Counted from the first letter of the stretch, positions 42,428 to 52,218 are shown. The stretch: 64,000 nucleotides of DNA from Rhodophyticola porphyridii (GCF_003688285.1 NZ_RCNT01000001.1:186001-250000), one strand, 5' to 3'. A program made the numbers and translations. The notes: a model not told the origin generated them from the letters alone.

Positions 42428-43469
42428 CCCGGCCCGCCGCCGTGCCGATCTGCGCGGCCATCGCATCGCGCGCCGATTGCACCAGCGCGGCGCCATCGAG
42501 ACCTTTCTCATCGGCCTCTGCGATCCAGGCGGCGATCACGCTGTCGCCCATCGCGCGGATTTCGGCGGTGACCTCTTCGGACATCTCGGCGATCTCGTTG
42601 CCCGCGGCGGCCATCGCGTCGCGCCCGCGCAGATCGCCTTCATTATGGGCGCGGCCCGCCCAGGCGCTCGCCATCATCCCGGAATTCGCGTCGATCACCG
42701 CGCGCAGATCCTCGGGCAGCGCCTCGTAGACATCCCGGTTCATCGCCCAGATGAAGTAGAGGTTGTAGAGCGACCTGTCACCCGCGACATCCGTGTGGCT
42801 TCGGGTCAGTTCATCCAGCCGCAGGGAGGGCGCCATCTCCCAAGTGATCACGCCGCCATCGACCACGCCGCGCGCCAGCGCCTCCGGAAAGGCGGGAACG
42901 GGCATTCCAACCGGGGTCGCGCCCAGTTCCTCCAGCAGCAGGGTTGCCGGTCGGGACGGGCCGCGCAGCGACAGACCGTCGAAATCGGCGACCTCGTCGA
43001 TTGCGGGTCCGCGCAGATGCACAAGGCCGGGGCCGTGCATATGCGCGGCGATCACATGCACATCGGCGAAGTCATCCATCAGATGTTGCTGCGTGTAAGT
43101 CCAGGCCGCGCGGCTCGCCTCTTCGGCGGATTTCGGCGTCATGAACGGCAATTCCAGGGCTTCGGCCTCGGGGAAGCGGCCGGGCTGATATCCAGGGATC
43201 ACCCAGCCGCCGTCGATCGCGCCGTCGCGGATCAGGTCATACTGGCTTTGGGCAGCACCCCCAAGCTGCATGAAGGGGTAAAGCTCCACCCGGATACGGC
43301 CATCGGACTGCGCCTCGATCGCGTCGGCCCATGGCTGCATGAAGCCGGTGGGGTTGGCCGACAAGGGTGAAACGAAATGCTGAAATCTCAGCGTGACCTC
43401 CTGGGCGGACAGCGCGCTGGCCGCGACAAGGGTGGTTGCGGCAAGTACCAGGGACTTAACGAAAGACAT
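42417..43469 (-). CDS. dctP: TRAP transporter substrate-binding protein (DctP family)
   Basis: Periplasmic binding protein for a tripartite ATP-independent transporter. The 350-residue precursor has a signal peptide (LVLAATTLVAASALSA, cut before QEVT), then RFQHFVSPLSANPTGFMQPWA, the substrate-arginine segment SLRGPSRPATLLLEELGATPVGMP and the long C-terminal helix. The ligand is probably a carboxylate but cannot be named. No DctQ or DctM membrane subunits are next to it, so it is an orphan here. GGAGG precedes the ATG at 43469. Convergent with rsmD. Confidence 0.9.
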   Translation of the reverse strand: MSFVKSLVLAATTLVAASALSAQEVTLRFQHFVSPLSANPTGFMQPWADAIEAQSDGRIRVELYPFMQLGGAAQSQYDLIRDGAIDGGWVIPGYQPGRFPEAEALELPFMTPKSAEEASRAAWTYTQQHLMDDFADVHVIAAHMHGPGLVHLRGPAIDEVADFDGLSLRGPSRPATLLLEELGATPVGMPVPAFPEALARGVVDGGVITWEMAPSLRLDELTRSHTDVAGDRSLYNLYFIWAMNRDVYEALPEDLRAVIDANSGMMASAWAGRAHNEGDLRGRDAMAAAGNEIAEMSEEVTAEIRAMGDSVIAAWIAEADEKGLDGAALVQSARDAMAAQIGTAAGRVNR

Positions 43470-43730
43470 TTCGTGCCCTCCTTTTCGGAACAGGGTAGGT
43501 TGCGGCCCATGTGGTTTCACACCGGCCCTCGATAGGTAAGCCCTATTGTCGCAATTGCAACTCATTTGCAGATTTTTCGGTCGCTGGCGGGCTTTTGCCC
43601 CCGCACCGCTCGCCGTTGCGGGCATCTGGCGCGATCCGTCGCGACCGCCGCCTTGTGAACCTCATCCCGATATGGGACAGTCCGTGAAAATCGAGCGTCA
43701 AAGAAAAAATCGACAGGCCCAAGCACTGCC

Positions 43731-45776
43731 ATGCAGGACCCCGAGAGCTATCTCTCCTCCGTCTTTGGTTTTGAAAGCTTCCGCCCGGGGCAGGAAGAGA
43801 TTGTGCGTGCCGTGGCGGCGGGCCTGAACACGCTGGCAATCATGCCCACGGGCGGCGGAAAATCCCTGTGCTTTCAATTGCCTGCCCTGATGCAGCCCGG
43901 CGTGACGGTGGTGATCTCGCCCCTGATCGCCCTGATGCGCGATCAGGTGCGGGGCCTGCGCACGGCGGGCGTGGAGGCCGGTGCGCTGACATCCGGCAAC
44001 ACGCCCGAGGAAACCGATGCCGTCTGGCAGGGGCTGGAGGCGGGCACGCTCAAGCTTCTCTACATCGCGCCGGAACGGCTGGCGGCGTCGGGCACCGAAC
44101 GGATGCTGAAACGCGCGGGCGTGACCATGATCGCGGTGGACGAGGCGCATTGCGTCAGCCAGTGGGGCCACGATTTCCGCCCCGATTACCTGCGCATCGG
44201 CGCCTTGCGGAAAACGCTGGACGTGCCGCTGGCCGCCTTCACCGCCACAGCCGATACCGAAACCCGCGCCGAGATCGTGGAGCGACTTTTCGACGGCACG
44301 CAGCCCGAGACTTTCTTGCGCGGCTTCGACCGCCCGAACCTTGCTCTGGCCTTCGAGGTCAAGAACCAGCCCCGCGCCCAGATCCTCAGTTTTGCCGCCG
44401 CACGCAGGGGCCAGTCGGGGATCGTGTATTGCGGCACACGGGCCAAGACCGAGACCATTGCCAAGGCGCTGCGCGACGAAGGCCACAGCGCCTGCCATTA
44501 CCATGCCGGCATGGAGGCGGAGGACCGTCGCATCGTGGAGACGCGGTTCAGCCGCGAAGACGGGCTGATCGTGTGCGCCACGGTCGCCTTCGGAATGGGC
44601 GTCGACAAGCCCGACATCCGCTGGGTCGCCCATGCGGATTTGCCGAAATCCATCGAAAGCTACTATCAGGAGATCGGGCGCGCGGGCCGGGATGGCGCGC
44701 CTGCGGACACCCTGACCCTTTACGGCCCCGACGATATCCGGTTCCGCCGCAGCCAGATTGACGAAGGCCTTGCCCGGGGGGATCGCAAGTCCGCCGATCA
44801 TGGCCGTCTCAACGCGCTTCTGGGGCTGGCCGAGGCGCTGGGCTGCCGCCGGCAGATCCTGCTGGGCTATTTTGGCGAGGAGGCGACCGGCCCATGCGGC
44901 AACTGCGACCTCTGCGCTGTCCCGCCCGAGACCTTCGACGGCACCCAGCCCGTCCGCAAGGCCCTGTCCGCGATCCTTCGCACGGGCGAGAGTTTCGGCG
45001 CGGGGCATCTGATCGACATTCTGACCGGCAATGCCACGGACAAGGTGACCGAGCGCGGCCATGACCGGCTGCCCACTTTCGGCGTCGGGCGCGAACTGGA
45101 CAGGCGCGGCTGGCAGGCGGTGTTCCGGCAGATGGCGGCCCATGATCTGATCCGCCCCGACCCGGACCGGTTCGGGGCGCTTCGGATGACCCAGGCCGCC
45201 CGCCCGATCCTGAAGGACGAGGCCACGATCATCCTGCGCAAGGACGCGCTCGCCAGGGCGCCGCGCCGCCCGGCGGTCCGGACGCTGGTTTCGGAAGAAG
45301 ATGCGCCGCTGCTGTCGGCGCTGAAGGCCAAACGCCGCGCCCTGGCGGAGGAGGCGCGGGTTCCCGCCTATGTCATCTTCACCGACCGGACCCTGATCGA
45401 AATGGCCGAAAGGCGCCCGGCCACGCCCGACGAGATGGCGAAAATTACCGGCGTCGGCGCCAAGAAGCTGGACAGCTACGCCGCGGCGTTTCTTGAGGTC
45501 ATCAATGGCGAGGCGCCCGCGCCGCAACACCCCGCGCGGCGCAAATTGGCGGGCCGCCCGGCCGGCAGTCTCTATGACCGGCTGCTGGAGGTGCAGGCTG
45601 CCTTGGCGCGCGGACCGAAAGGTGCGGACAAGCCGATGAGCTGTTCCTCCTCGCAACTGGCGAAAGTGGCCGAGATACAGCCTGCCGATCTGGGCGGGCT
45701 GACACGGTTACTGGGCGACCGCCATGCCGAGCGTTTCGGCGCCGCCTTTCTGGAGGTGTTGCGGGATGCCGGTTAG
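43731..45776 (+). CDS. recQ: ATP-dependent DNA helicase RecQ
   Basis: 3'-5' helicase acting on recombination and stalled-fork structures. The 681 residues contain the Walker A MPTGGGKSLCFQLPAL, the DEAH box VDEAHCVSQWGHDFRPDYL, motif V FGMGVDKPDIRWVAH and motif VI QEIGRAGRDG, the zinc-binding cysteines in GPCGNCDLCA, the winged helix region, and a C-terminal HRDC domain (ITGVGAKKLDSYAAAF). Its last bases overlap the end of a small minus-strand gene. Divergent from dctP with 261 bases between. Confidence 0.95.
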   Translation: MQDPESYLSSVFGFESFRPGQEEIVRAVAAGLNTLAIMPTGGGKSLCFQLPALMQPGVTVVISPLIALMRDQVRGLRTAGVEAGALTSGNTPEETDAVWQGLEAGTLKLLYIAPERLAASGTERMLKRAGVTMIAVDEAHCVSQWGHDFRPDYLRIGALRKTLDVPLAAFTATADTETRAEIVERLFDGTQPETFLRGFDRPNLALAFEVKNQPRAQILSFAAARRGQSGIVYCGTRAKTETIAKALRDEGHSACHYHAGMEAEDRRIVETRFSREDGLIVCATVAFGMGVDKPDIRWVAHADLPKSIESYYQEIGRAGRDGAPADTLTLYGPDDIRFRRSQIDEGLARGDRKSADHGRLNALLGLAEALGCRRQILLGYFGEEATGPCGNCDLCAVPPETFDGTQPVRKALSAILRTGESFGAGHLIDILTGNATDKVTERGHDRLPTFGVGRELDRRGWQAVFRQMAAHDLIRPDPDRFGALRMTQAARPILKDEATIILRKDALARAPRRPAVRTLVSEEDAPLLSALKAKRRALAEEARVPAYVIFTDRTLIEMAERRPATPDEMAKITGVGAKKLDSYAAAFLEVINGEAPAPQHPARRKLAGRPAGSLYDRLLEVQAALARGPKGADKPMSCSSSQLAKVAEIQPADLGGLTRLLGDRHAERFGAAFLEVLRDAG

Positions 45777-45916
45777 ATCGCGACCAGAAAAGCACCGGCA
45801 TAGAACAACAGGCCCAGTCCCGGCTGGTCGATCATCATGTAAAGCACGAAGCCTGGTTCCAAGAACCACGGCGAATAATCCTGGATCACCGGGGGCGCCC
45901 TCCATTTTCTGTCCAT
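45773..45916 (-). CDS. Small hydrophobic protein, 47 residues
   Basis: A short frame tail-to-tail with recQ (four-base overlap). The product begins MDRKWRAPPV, has a central SPWFLEPGFVLYMMID with a tryptophan and prolines, and a C-terminal hydrophobic helix (GLGLLFYAGAFLVAI), so it is probably a single-span membrane peptide. A run of G precedes the ATG but there is no strong ribosome site, which lowers confidence. Codon use is natural for the genome. No family recognised; several similar small proteins occur in Rhodobacteraceae, from memory only. Confidence 0.55.
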   Translation of the reverse strand: MDRKWRAPPVIQDYSPWFLEPGFVLYMMIDQPGLGLLFYAGAFLVAI

Positions 45917-45981
45917 CCCCCGTGACACTGCCACGAAGCGATCTAGATTTCACCAGCGACATTTGACAGGAGACGCACCCG

Positions 45982-46752
45982 ATGCTCACAGTGATTTCCC
46001 CCGCCAAACGCCTCGACTGGGCACCGCGCGCCGTGGAAATGTCGGACCCCGCGTTTCAGAAGGATGCCGATGCGCTGGCCGCGGTTGCGCGCGGGCTGTC
46101 GGTGCGGGAGCTGGGCAAGCTCATGCACATTTCCGACGATCTGGCCCGGCTCAACCACGAGCGGTTTCAGCGATTTGCCGAAGACCGGGACGATCTGCGC
46201 CCCGCCGCGCTCGCCTTTGCCGGCGATACCTATGCCGGGCTGGAGGCTGCCAGCCTCGATCCCGACGACCTGAGGTTTGCCCAGCAACGGCTGCGCATCC
46301 TTTCGGGGCTGTACGGGCTGCTCCGCCCGCTCGATGGGATCCGGCCCTATCGTCTGGAAATGGGCAGTCGGCTGAGCACCACGCGCGGGCCGTCGCTCTA
46401 TGCCTACTGGGGGGATCGTCTGGCCCGGGCGCTGAACGCAGAAGCGGAGCGGACGAACAGCGACACGCTGATCAACTGTGCGTCGGTGGAGTATTTCTCC
46501 GCCGTGGATGCCGGGGCGCTGGACCTCCGGGTGATCACGCCGACCTTTCTGGAAGACAAGCCCGGGGGCCCGAAAATCGTCAGTTTCTTTGCCAAGAAGG
46601 CCCGTGGCGCCATGGCGCGCTTCATCATCGAACATCGCCTGACGCAGCCGGAGCATATCACTGAGTTTGCCATAGGGGGCTATCGCTACGCGCCTGATCT
46701 CAGCACCGACGCAAAGCCCGCTTTCCTGCGCGCCGAGGCGATTGCCGCCTGA
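45982..46752 (+). CDS. yaaA: Peroxide stress protein YaaA (UPF0246)
   Basis: A 256-residue protein of the YaaA/UPF0246 family, which lowers free intracellular iron during hydrogen peroxide stress and binds DNA by a helix-hairpin-helix-like motif. The start VISPAKRLDW and the block LYGLLRPLDGIRPYRLEMG are family-defining; NCASVEYFSAVD and FFAKKARGAMARF follow. A GGAGAC precedes the ATG. Single gene with no close plus-strand neighbour. Confidence 0.93.
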   Translation: MLTVISPAKRLDWAPRAVEMSDPAFQKDADALAAVARGLSVRELGKLMHISDDLARLNHERFQRFAEDRDDLRPAALAFAGDTYAGLEAASLDPDDLRFAQQRLRILSGLYGLLRPLDGIRPYRLEMGSRLSTTRGPSLYAYWGDRLARALNAEAERTNSDTLINCASVEYFSAVDAGALDLRVITPTFLEDKPGGPKIVSFFAKKARGAMARFIIEHRLTQPEHITEFAIGGYRYAPDLSTDAKPAFLRAEAIAA

Positions 46753-46842
46753 CCTGGCGCCGCCTGCTTCTGGGATTTCCCCCGCCGGCTCGTGCCGGTC
46801 GTCACGTCAGGCGGGCGCTTGGAGCACGGCGGTGAGGAAGCC

Positions 46843-47139
46843 TCAATGGCCGGGGTTCGACCGGCTGAACGCGTCTTTCTGCGCTTCGCTCGCCTCGGTC
46901 TGATACTTGGCCTTCCACTCCGCGTAGGGCATGCCATAGACCACCTCGCGCGCGGTCTCCTTGTCGATCTCGATCCCCCTGGCCTCGGCGGCTTCGCCAT
47001 ACCAGCGGCTCAGACAGTTCCGGCAGAAGCCGGACAGGTTCATCAGATCGATGTTCTGCACGTCTTTGCGCTCATCAAGATGCTGCAAGAGGCGGCGGAA
47101 TGTGGCGGCCTCCAGCTCGATCCGGGTTTGGTCATCCAT
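46843..47139 (-). CDS. DUF1244 domain-containing protein
   Basis: A 98-residue member of the DUF1244 family, common in proteobacteria and structurally a small helical protein. Key blocks are FRRLLQHLDERKDVQNIDLMN, and NLSGFCRNCLSRWY with a CxxC that might bind metal, followed by EVVYGMPYAEWKAKYQ. The ATG at 47139 follows GGGAGTAACACCG. It lies 25 bases downstream of the N-formylglutamate amidohydrolase gene and is likely co-transcribed. Function unknown. Confidence 0.88.
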   Translation of the reverse strand: MDDQTRIELEAATFRRLLQHLDERKDVQNIDLMNLSGFCRNCLSRWYGEAAEARGIEIDKETAREVVYGMPYAEWKAKYQTEASEAQKDAFSRSNPGH

Positions 47140-47164
47140 CGGTGTTACTCCCTGCAACTCTCGG

Positions 47165-47902
47165 TCATACCTGTGCAATGGTCAGCGCCGCGTCAAGCAT
47201 CGGAGCCAGGCGCAGGCCCCAGGCCTCCTGCTGAGCCGCGGTCCTGATCAGGTCGTTGCGCAGCTCGATCAGGACATGGGGCCGCCGCGGCTCCACCCCA
47301 TGGCGATACATGCTGTCCCCGGGCAGATGGCCGGAATAGGGCTGGTTATCGCCCACGCACAGATCGGGTTCGGCGTTCAGCCGGGCAACCAGAGGAAGCG
47401 CCAGACGCGTGTCGCCGGCATAAAGCACGCCCACATGCCATGGCCGGGGCGGGCGCCCCCTAAACTGTTTCGTGAAGGAATGGATCGCCACCAGCACCGG
47501 GTCGGGCCGCGCCGCCAGAAGGCCCGCAAGCGCCGTATGATAGGGCCGGTGATAAAGCCGCAGCCGGCGCTCCACCTCGGTCGCGTCCGCATGGCGGTTG
47601 GCCGGGATGATCGTGCCGTCATAGAGCTTCATCAACAGGGTCGGGTCGTCTTCGCCCCGGTTCGGATCGATCACCAGCCGCGAGAAATCCGAGGCGATCA
47701 TCGGCGCGTCCAGCGCGCGGGCCAGCGCCCGTGTCACGCCAAGGGCGCCGGGGTCGTAGGCGATGTGCCGGTTCATGTCCGCCCCCGACAGGCCCAGATC
47801 GCCGCCATTCACCTCCGGAGGGACACGGTTCGAGGCGTGGTCGCATGTCAGCACCCACCGGCCCTTGCGGCCTTCTCCCTCGATATGAAACGGCGCGGTC
47901 AT
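47165..47902 (-). CDS. N-formylglutamate amidohydrolase
   Basis: Metal-dependent hydrolase that releases formate and glutamate in histidine degradation, or acts on related N-formyl amino acids. The 245 residues have the metal-binding LTCDHASNRVP, HIAYDPGALGVTRAL, DFSRLVIDPNRGEDD and the second metal site LVAIHSFTKQF. NQPYSGH and VLIELRNDLI complete the pattern. No hut genes are adjacent, so its exact substrate is uncertain. First gene of a two-gene run with DUF1244. Confidence 0.9.
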   Translation of the reverse strand: MTAPFHIEGEGRKGRWVLTCDHASNRVPPEVNGGDLGLSGADMNRHIAYDPGALGVTRALARALDAPMIASDFSRLVIDPNRGEDDPTLLMKLYDGTIIPANRHADATEVERRLRLYHRPYHTALAGLLAARPDPVLVAIHSFTKQFRGRPPRPWHVGVLYAGDTRLALPLVARLNAEPDLCVGDNQPYSGHLPGDSMYRHGVEPRRPHVLIELRNDLIRTAAQQEAWGLRLAPMLDAALTIAQV

Positions 47903-48051
47903 CTGGCTGTCACTCTTGCCTGTCAGGGCTTGCTCATAGGCCAGCTTCGGGCGGAGTGCCAGTTGTCCTTGCGCCGCTTTTCCGCCATAGCTGGCCCAAC
48001 GCCGGTGTGAGCGCTACCAATGAGAAAAGACCAAAAGGGACATCGCAGTTT

Positions 48052-49503
48052 ATGAGACGCCTGCGCAATGTGAAGATTGTCGCCACACTTGGCCCCGCTT
48101 CCAATGATTACGACATGATCCGCGCCCTGTTCGAGGCCGGCGCCGATGTGTTCCGCCTGAACATGAGCCATGGCGATCATTCCGAGATCCGGGCGCGCCA
48201 CGGAATCATCCGGCAGATCGAAAAGGATCTGGACAGCCCGATCGCCATTCTGGCCGATCTGCAGGGCCCGAAACTGCGCTGCGGCGCGTTCGCGGGCGAT
48301 CGCGGGTTCGATCTTGAGGACGGGGCGCCCTTTCGCTTCGATCTGGACGAAACACCCGGCGACGAGAGCCGTGTGCAGTTGCCCCATCCCGAGATCTTCG
48401 CGGCGCTGGAGGTTGGCGCGCATCTCCTGGTGAATGACGGCAAGGTCAAGCTGAAGGTCGAGGCCTGCGGCGAGGATTTCGCCGATTGCGTCGTTGTGGC
48501 GGGCGGCCCGATTTCCAACCGCAAGGGCGTGAACGTGCCCGATGTGGTGCTGCCGCTTGCGGCCCTGTCCGAGAAGGACCGCCGCGATCTGGAATTCGTC
48601 TGCGAACTGGGTGTGGACTGGCTGGCCCTGTCCTTCGTGCAGCGCGCCGAGGATGTGACCGAAGCGCGCGAACTGGCCCGGGATCGTGCCGCGATCCTTT
48701 CGAAGATCGAGAAACCGGCCGGAGAGAAGGCCTTCGACGAGATCCTGGCCGTCTCCGACGGGATCATGGTCGCCCGCGGCGATCTTGGCGTCGAACTGCC
48801 GGTGCAGAATGTGCCGCCGATCCAGAAACGACTGGTGCGCAAATGCCGCTCCGCCGCGAAACCGGTGATCGTGGCGACGCAGATGCTCGAATCGATGATC
48901 GAAAGCCCGGTGCCCACCCGGGCGGAGGTGTCGGATGTGGCCACGGCGATCTACGAAGGCGCCGACGCGGTCATGCTGAGCGCGGAATCCGCCGCCGGAG
49001 GCTATCCGGTCGAGGCGGTGACCACGATGAACAACGTCGCGATCGAGGTCGAGGGCGACCCGACCTATCACGAGATCATGCGCGCCTCGCGGCATGTGAA
49101 CCGCTCCTCCGTGGCCGACGGGATTGTGGCTTCGGCCCGCGAGATTGCCGAAACGACGGATATCAAGGCGATCTGCTGCTTCACCCAATCGGGCACCACC
49201 GCCAGTCTGGTTGCCCGCGAACGCCCGGCGGTCCCGATCCTCGCGCTGACGCCGCTGCGCCATGTGGCCCGGCGGCTCTGCCTCACCTGGGGCACCAACT
49301 GCTTCGTGACCGAGGGGGAGGTGAGCCGCTTCAAGCTGGCGGTCGTGAACGCCGCCCGCGCCGCCCGCGAAGGCGGGTTCGCCAGCGAGGATGACCTGAT
49401 CGTGGTGACTGCGGGCGTCCCCTTCAACGTGCAGGGCACCACGAATATCCTGCGTGTCGCCCCTTGCGCGGAACGCTTGATTTTCTCCACCGATCCGGAT
49501 TGA
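48052..49503 (+). CDS. pyk: Pyruvate kinase
   Basis: Final glycolytic step, phosphoenolpyruvate plus ADP to pyruvate plus ATP. The 483 residues include KIVATLGPASNDY, the FRLNMSHGDH potassium/nucleotide site, ADLQGPKLRCG, the active-site SKIEKPAGEKAFDEIL and GIMVARGDLGVELP, and the ATQMLESMIESPVPTRAE signature. The C-terminal allosteric domain carries FTQSGTTASLVARERP. The ATG at 48052 starts RRLRNVKIVATLG; the frame is open upstream but not family-like. A small membrane-protein gene starts 10 bases after the stop. Confidence 0.97.
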   Translation: MRRLRNVKIVATLGPASNDYDMIRALFEAGADVFRLNMSHGDHSEIRARHGIIRQIEKDLDSPIAILADLQGPKLRCGAFAGDRGFDLEDGAPFRFDLDETPGDESRVQLPHPEIFAALEVGAHLLVNDGKVKLKVEACGEDFADCVVVAGGPISNRKGVNVPDVVLPLAALSEKDRRDLEFVCELGVDWLALSFVQRAEDVTEARELARDRAAILSKIEKPAGEKAFDEILAVSDGIMVARGDLGVELPVQNVPPIQKRLVRKCRSAAKPVIVATQMLESMIESPVPTRAEVSDVATAIYEGADAVMLSAESAAGGYPVEAVTTMNNVAIEVEGDPTYHEIMRASRHVNRSSVADGIVASAREIAETTDIKAICCFTQSGTTASLVARERPAVPILALTPLRHVARRLCLTWGTNCFVTEGEVSRFKLAVVNAARAAREGGFASEDDLIVVTAGVPFNVQGTTNILRVAPCAERLIFSTDPD

Positions 49504-49513
49504 TCTGCCCCCC

Positions 49514-49744
49514 ATGACCATCCTGGCCGACATCCTTCTGGTCATCGCCACGTTGGTGACGGGCCTCGCCCTCGCCTCGTTGGTGTCGTCCTGGGCGGAT
49601 CGGGTGCTGTCGGTGCCGGCCCTGATCAGCCTGCTGATCGGCCTCGGTCTTTTCGCGTTTGTGCATGTCACGCACGAGACCGGCCTCGTCTGGCGGAACA
49701 TTCCCGACGCCTTCATCGCATTGGCGGCGCGGATCCTGAACTGA
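49514..49744 (+). CDS. Small two-span membrane protein, 76 residues
   Basis: A short protein with two hydrophobic segments (ILADILLVIATLVTGLALASL and VPALISLLIGLGLFAFVHV) joined by SSWADRVLS, and an N-terminus probably inside. It begins 10 bases after pyk, so it is co-transcribed with it, and it ends 112 bases before the rpmI start. I recognise no named family. The gene has the base composition of its neighbours, so it is not a recent import. Confidence 0.8.
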   Translation: MTILADILLVIATLVTGLALASLVSSWADRVLSVPALISLLIGLGLFAFVHVTHETGLVWRNIPDAFIALAARILN

Positions 49745-49856
49745 CCCCCCTTGCGTGACACGCCAATCGGCGCTACATCGCGCTTTCCTATCGGTGCGGC
49801 CGGCCCAAGTGGCATGCCGAGTCGCGCCTGAACCGACCCAGAGTTAGGAGACGGAA

Positions 49857-50057
49857 ATGCCCAAGATGAAGACGAAATCGAGCGCCAAGAAGCGCTTCAA
49901 GGTGACGGCCTCGGGCCGCGTCAAGGCTGGCCAGGCCGGCAAACGGCACGGGATGATCAAGCGGTCGACGAAGTTCATCCGCGAAGCGCGGGGGACGACG
50001 ACGCTGTCGAAGCCCGACGAGAAGATCGTCAAATCCTACATGCCCTACGCGCGCTAA
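49857..50057 (+). CDS. rpmI: 50S ribosomal protein L35 (bL35)
   Basis: Structural protein of the large subunit; the 66 residues start [16 protein letters not shown], the bL35 signature, and are rich in lysine and arginine. It is preceded by TTAGGAGACGG at good spacing. Thirteen bases separate it from rplT, with which it forms the usual pair; infC is not next to it. Confidence 0.98.
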   Translation: MPKMKTKSSAKKRFKVTASGRVKAGQAGKRHGMIKRSTKFIREARGTTTLSKPDEKIVKSYMPYAR

Positions 50058-50070
50058 GGAGGCCTGAGAT

Positions 50071-50430
50071 ATGTCCCGCACCAAAGGTGGAACCGTCACC
50101 CATCGCCGTCACAAGAAGATCGTCGACCAGGCGAAAGGCTATTACGGCCGCCGCTCCACGAACTTCAAGACCGCGACCCAGGCCGTCGACAAGGCCAACC
50201 AATACGCAACCCGCGACCGCAAGAACCGCAAGCGCCAGTTCCGTGCCCTGTGGATCCAGCGGATCAACGCGGCTGTCCGCTCCCATGACGAGGCGCTGAC
50301 CTATTCGCGTTTCATCAACGGCTTGTCGCTCGCCGGTATCGAGGTGGACCGCAAGGTTCTGGCCGATCTGGCCGTGCATGAGCCAGAGGCTTTCGGGGCC
50401 ATCGTGGCCCAGGCCAAGGCCGCGCTTTAA
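50071..50430 (+). CDS. rplT: 50S ribosomal protein L20 (bL20)
   Basis: Early-assembly protein of the large subunit, 119 residues. The N-terminal basic extension includes [19 protein letters not shown], and the C-terminal globular part has [11 protein letters not shown] and YSRFINGL, all standard. GGAGGCC precedes the ATG. A strong terminator follows 26 bases after the stop, so pheS is not read from the same transcript in full. Confidence 0.98.
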   Translation: MSRTKGGTVTHRRHKKIVDQAKGYYGRRSTNFKTATQAVDKANQYATRDRKNRKRQFRALWIQRINAAVRSHDEALTYSRFINGLSLAGIEVDRKVLADLAVHEPEAFGAIVAQAKAAL

Positions 50431-50456
50431 CCCGCGCCCGCCTTGACAGAGCTTTG

Positions 50457-50492
50457 GGCCCCGCCGCCGGTATCCGGCTGCGGGGCCTTTTT
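50457..50492 (+). terminator. Terminator of rpmI-rplT
   Basis: GGCCCCGC pairs with GCGGGGCC around a 13-base loop and is followed by TTTTT, 26 bases after the rplT stop. Confidence 0.9.
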
Positions 50493-50568
50493 GGTTCCGG
50501 GCGCCGGCCCGGCTTGCAATCGGAGGGTGCTGTGATAGCTGACACCCGACTTGAGATGGAGACCTGAG

Positions 50569-51642
50569 ATGGACGGGTTGAACGATCTGCGCGGCGGCTG
50601 GCTGGAGCGCATCGCCGAGGCCGCCGACGAGGCCGCGCTGGAAGAACTTCGGGTGGCCGCTCTTGGCAAGAAGGGCGAGATCAGCCTGAAGATGCGCGAA
50701 CTGGGCCGCATGACACCGGAAGAGCGTCAGGTCGCGGGCCCGGCACTGAACGCCCTGAAGGACGAGGTGAACTCCGCATTGGCCGCCAAGAAGGCAGCCC
50801 TTGGCGACGCGGCGCTGGAGGCGCGGCTGCGCGGCGAATGGCTGGATGTGACCCTGCCGGGCCGGCACCGGCGCGTCGGCACGATCCACCCGGTCAGCCA
50901 GGTGATGGAAGAGGTCACCGCGATCTTCGCCGATATGGGTTTCGCCGTGGCCGAAGGCCCGCAGATCGAGACCGACTGGTACAATTTCGACGCGCTGAAC
51001 ATCCCCGGCCACCACCCCGCGCGCGCCGAGATGGACACGTTCTACACCCACCGCGCGCCCGGCGATAACCGCCCGCCGCATGTGCTGCGCACCCATACCA
51101 GCCCGGTGCAGATCCGCCATATGGAGGCCCATGGCGCCCCCGTCCGCGTGATCGCCCCCGGCCGCGTCTACCGTGCCGATTACGACCAGACCCACACGCC
51201 GATGTTCCATCAGGTCGAGGGGCTGGCGATCGACCGCGATATCTCCATGGCGAACCTGAAATGGGTGCTGGAGGAGTTCTTCACCGCCTATTTCGGCACA
51301 TCCGTCAAAACCCGCTTCCGCGCGTCGCATTTCCCCTTCACCGAACCCTCGGCGGAGGTGGATATCCAGTGTTCATGGGAAGGTGGCACCGTGAAGGTGG
51401 GCGAAGGCGATGACTGGCTGGAAGTGCTGGGCTCCGGCATGGTGCACCCGCATGTGCTCCGCTCGGCGGGCGTGGACCCGGACGAGTGGCAGGGCTTCGC
51501 CTTCGGCATGGGTATCGACCGGATCGCGATGCTGAAATACGGCATTCCCGATCTGCGGGCGTTTTTCGATAGCGATCTGCGGTGGTTACGGCACTATGGG
51601 TTTGCAGCGCTGGAGGTGCCTGCGGTTCATTCGGGGGTTTAG
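50569..51642 (+). CDS. pheS: Phenylalanine-tRNA ligase alpha subunit
   Basis: Catalytic subunit of the alpha2-beta2 enzyme. The 357 residues begin with the helical coiled-coil tRNA-binding part ([19 protein letters not shown]), then class II motif 1 around [19 protein letters not shown], motif 2 [21 protein letters not shown] and motif 3 [22 protein letters not shown]. The ATG at 50569 follows GGAGACCTGAG. In most bacteria pheT follows directly; here 1.75 kb with other genes intervenes. Confidence 0.97.
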   Translation: MDGLNDLRGGWLERIAEAADEAALEELRVAALGKKGEISLKMRELGRMTPEERQVAGPALNALKDEVNSALAAKKAALGDAALEARLRGEWLDVTLPGRHRRVGTIHPVSQVMEEVTAIFADMGFAVAEGPQIETDWYNFDALNIPGHHPARAEMDTFYTHRAPGDNRPPHVLRTHTSPVQIRHMEAHGAPVRVIAPGRVYRADYDQTHTPMFHQVEGLAIDRDISMANLKWVLEEFFTAYFGTSVKTRFRASHFPFTEPSAEVDIQCSWEGGTVKVGEGDDWLEVLGSGMVHPHVLRSAGVDPDEWQGFAFGMGIDRIAMLKYGIPDLRAFFDSDLRWLRHYGFAALEVPAVHSGV

Positions 51643-51643
51643 T

Positions 51644-52218
51644 ATGGAGTTTGCTGCCAGCATCTGGTCAGCTTTAGAGCCGGCAAAGGGTGAATTAGCC
51701 AGCCTAGCCGTTACCATGGCAGCTCACTAATTCTATTCCTACTAAGGCCTAGGGTTAAACTAATATTTGGAAAAGCAAATAACTCTCGAAATGTGATATC
51801 CGTTCCGGCACCAGAGCAACAGAACGTCAGCCAAGCGACAGAGATTTATGTTGAAAAGTTCTTTTTGCAGAACACTGGTCGCAAGGCTGCAACCAATGTG
51901 GAGTTTGTTCTAAGTTCTTTTCCGGCAGATATATCAGTCTTCGAACCTCGGGATGTCCAATATAAGTCCATCGAAAAAGGATGCTGTTTGGTTCAGATTC
52001 CGCAGATAGCACCTTGGGAGTTGGTCATAATTGACTGCGCCTACATTAATCAGCGAGCAGCATGGATTTCTTCAGTAAAATGCGCTGAGGCATTGGGTCG
52101 AGAAGTAGAATTTTGGACAATTCGGCGATTCTCCAATTGGTTGAATATCACCTTTTCTCTTTTGGCATTATTTGGAATTGCCATGGTTATTCAAATTATG
52201 TTCGACATAATTTCTTAG
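51644..52218 (+). pseudogene. AT-rich frameshifted gene between pheS and pheT
   Basis: The region is visibly poorer in G+C than everything around it. A frame starting ATG at 51644 (MEFAASIWSALEPAKGELAS) stops at 51730. The next frame is open from 51694 to 52218 and continues the protein: LILFLLRPRVKLIFGKANNS, EIYVEKFFLQNTGRKAATNVEF, IPQIAPWELVIIDC, and a C-terminal membrane helix (LNITFSLLALFGIAMVIQIMF). Joined, they give a roughly 185-residue two-span membrane protein; a GTG-started fragment from 51793 (141 residues) is what remains readable. I infer one lost base near 51715-51730. The function is unknown. It could be an assembly error. Confidence 0.6.
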
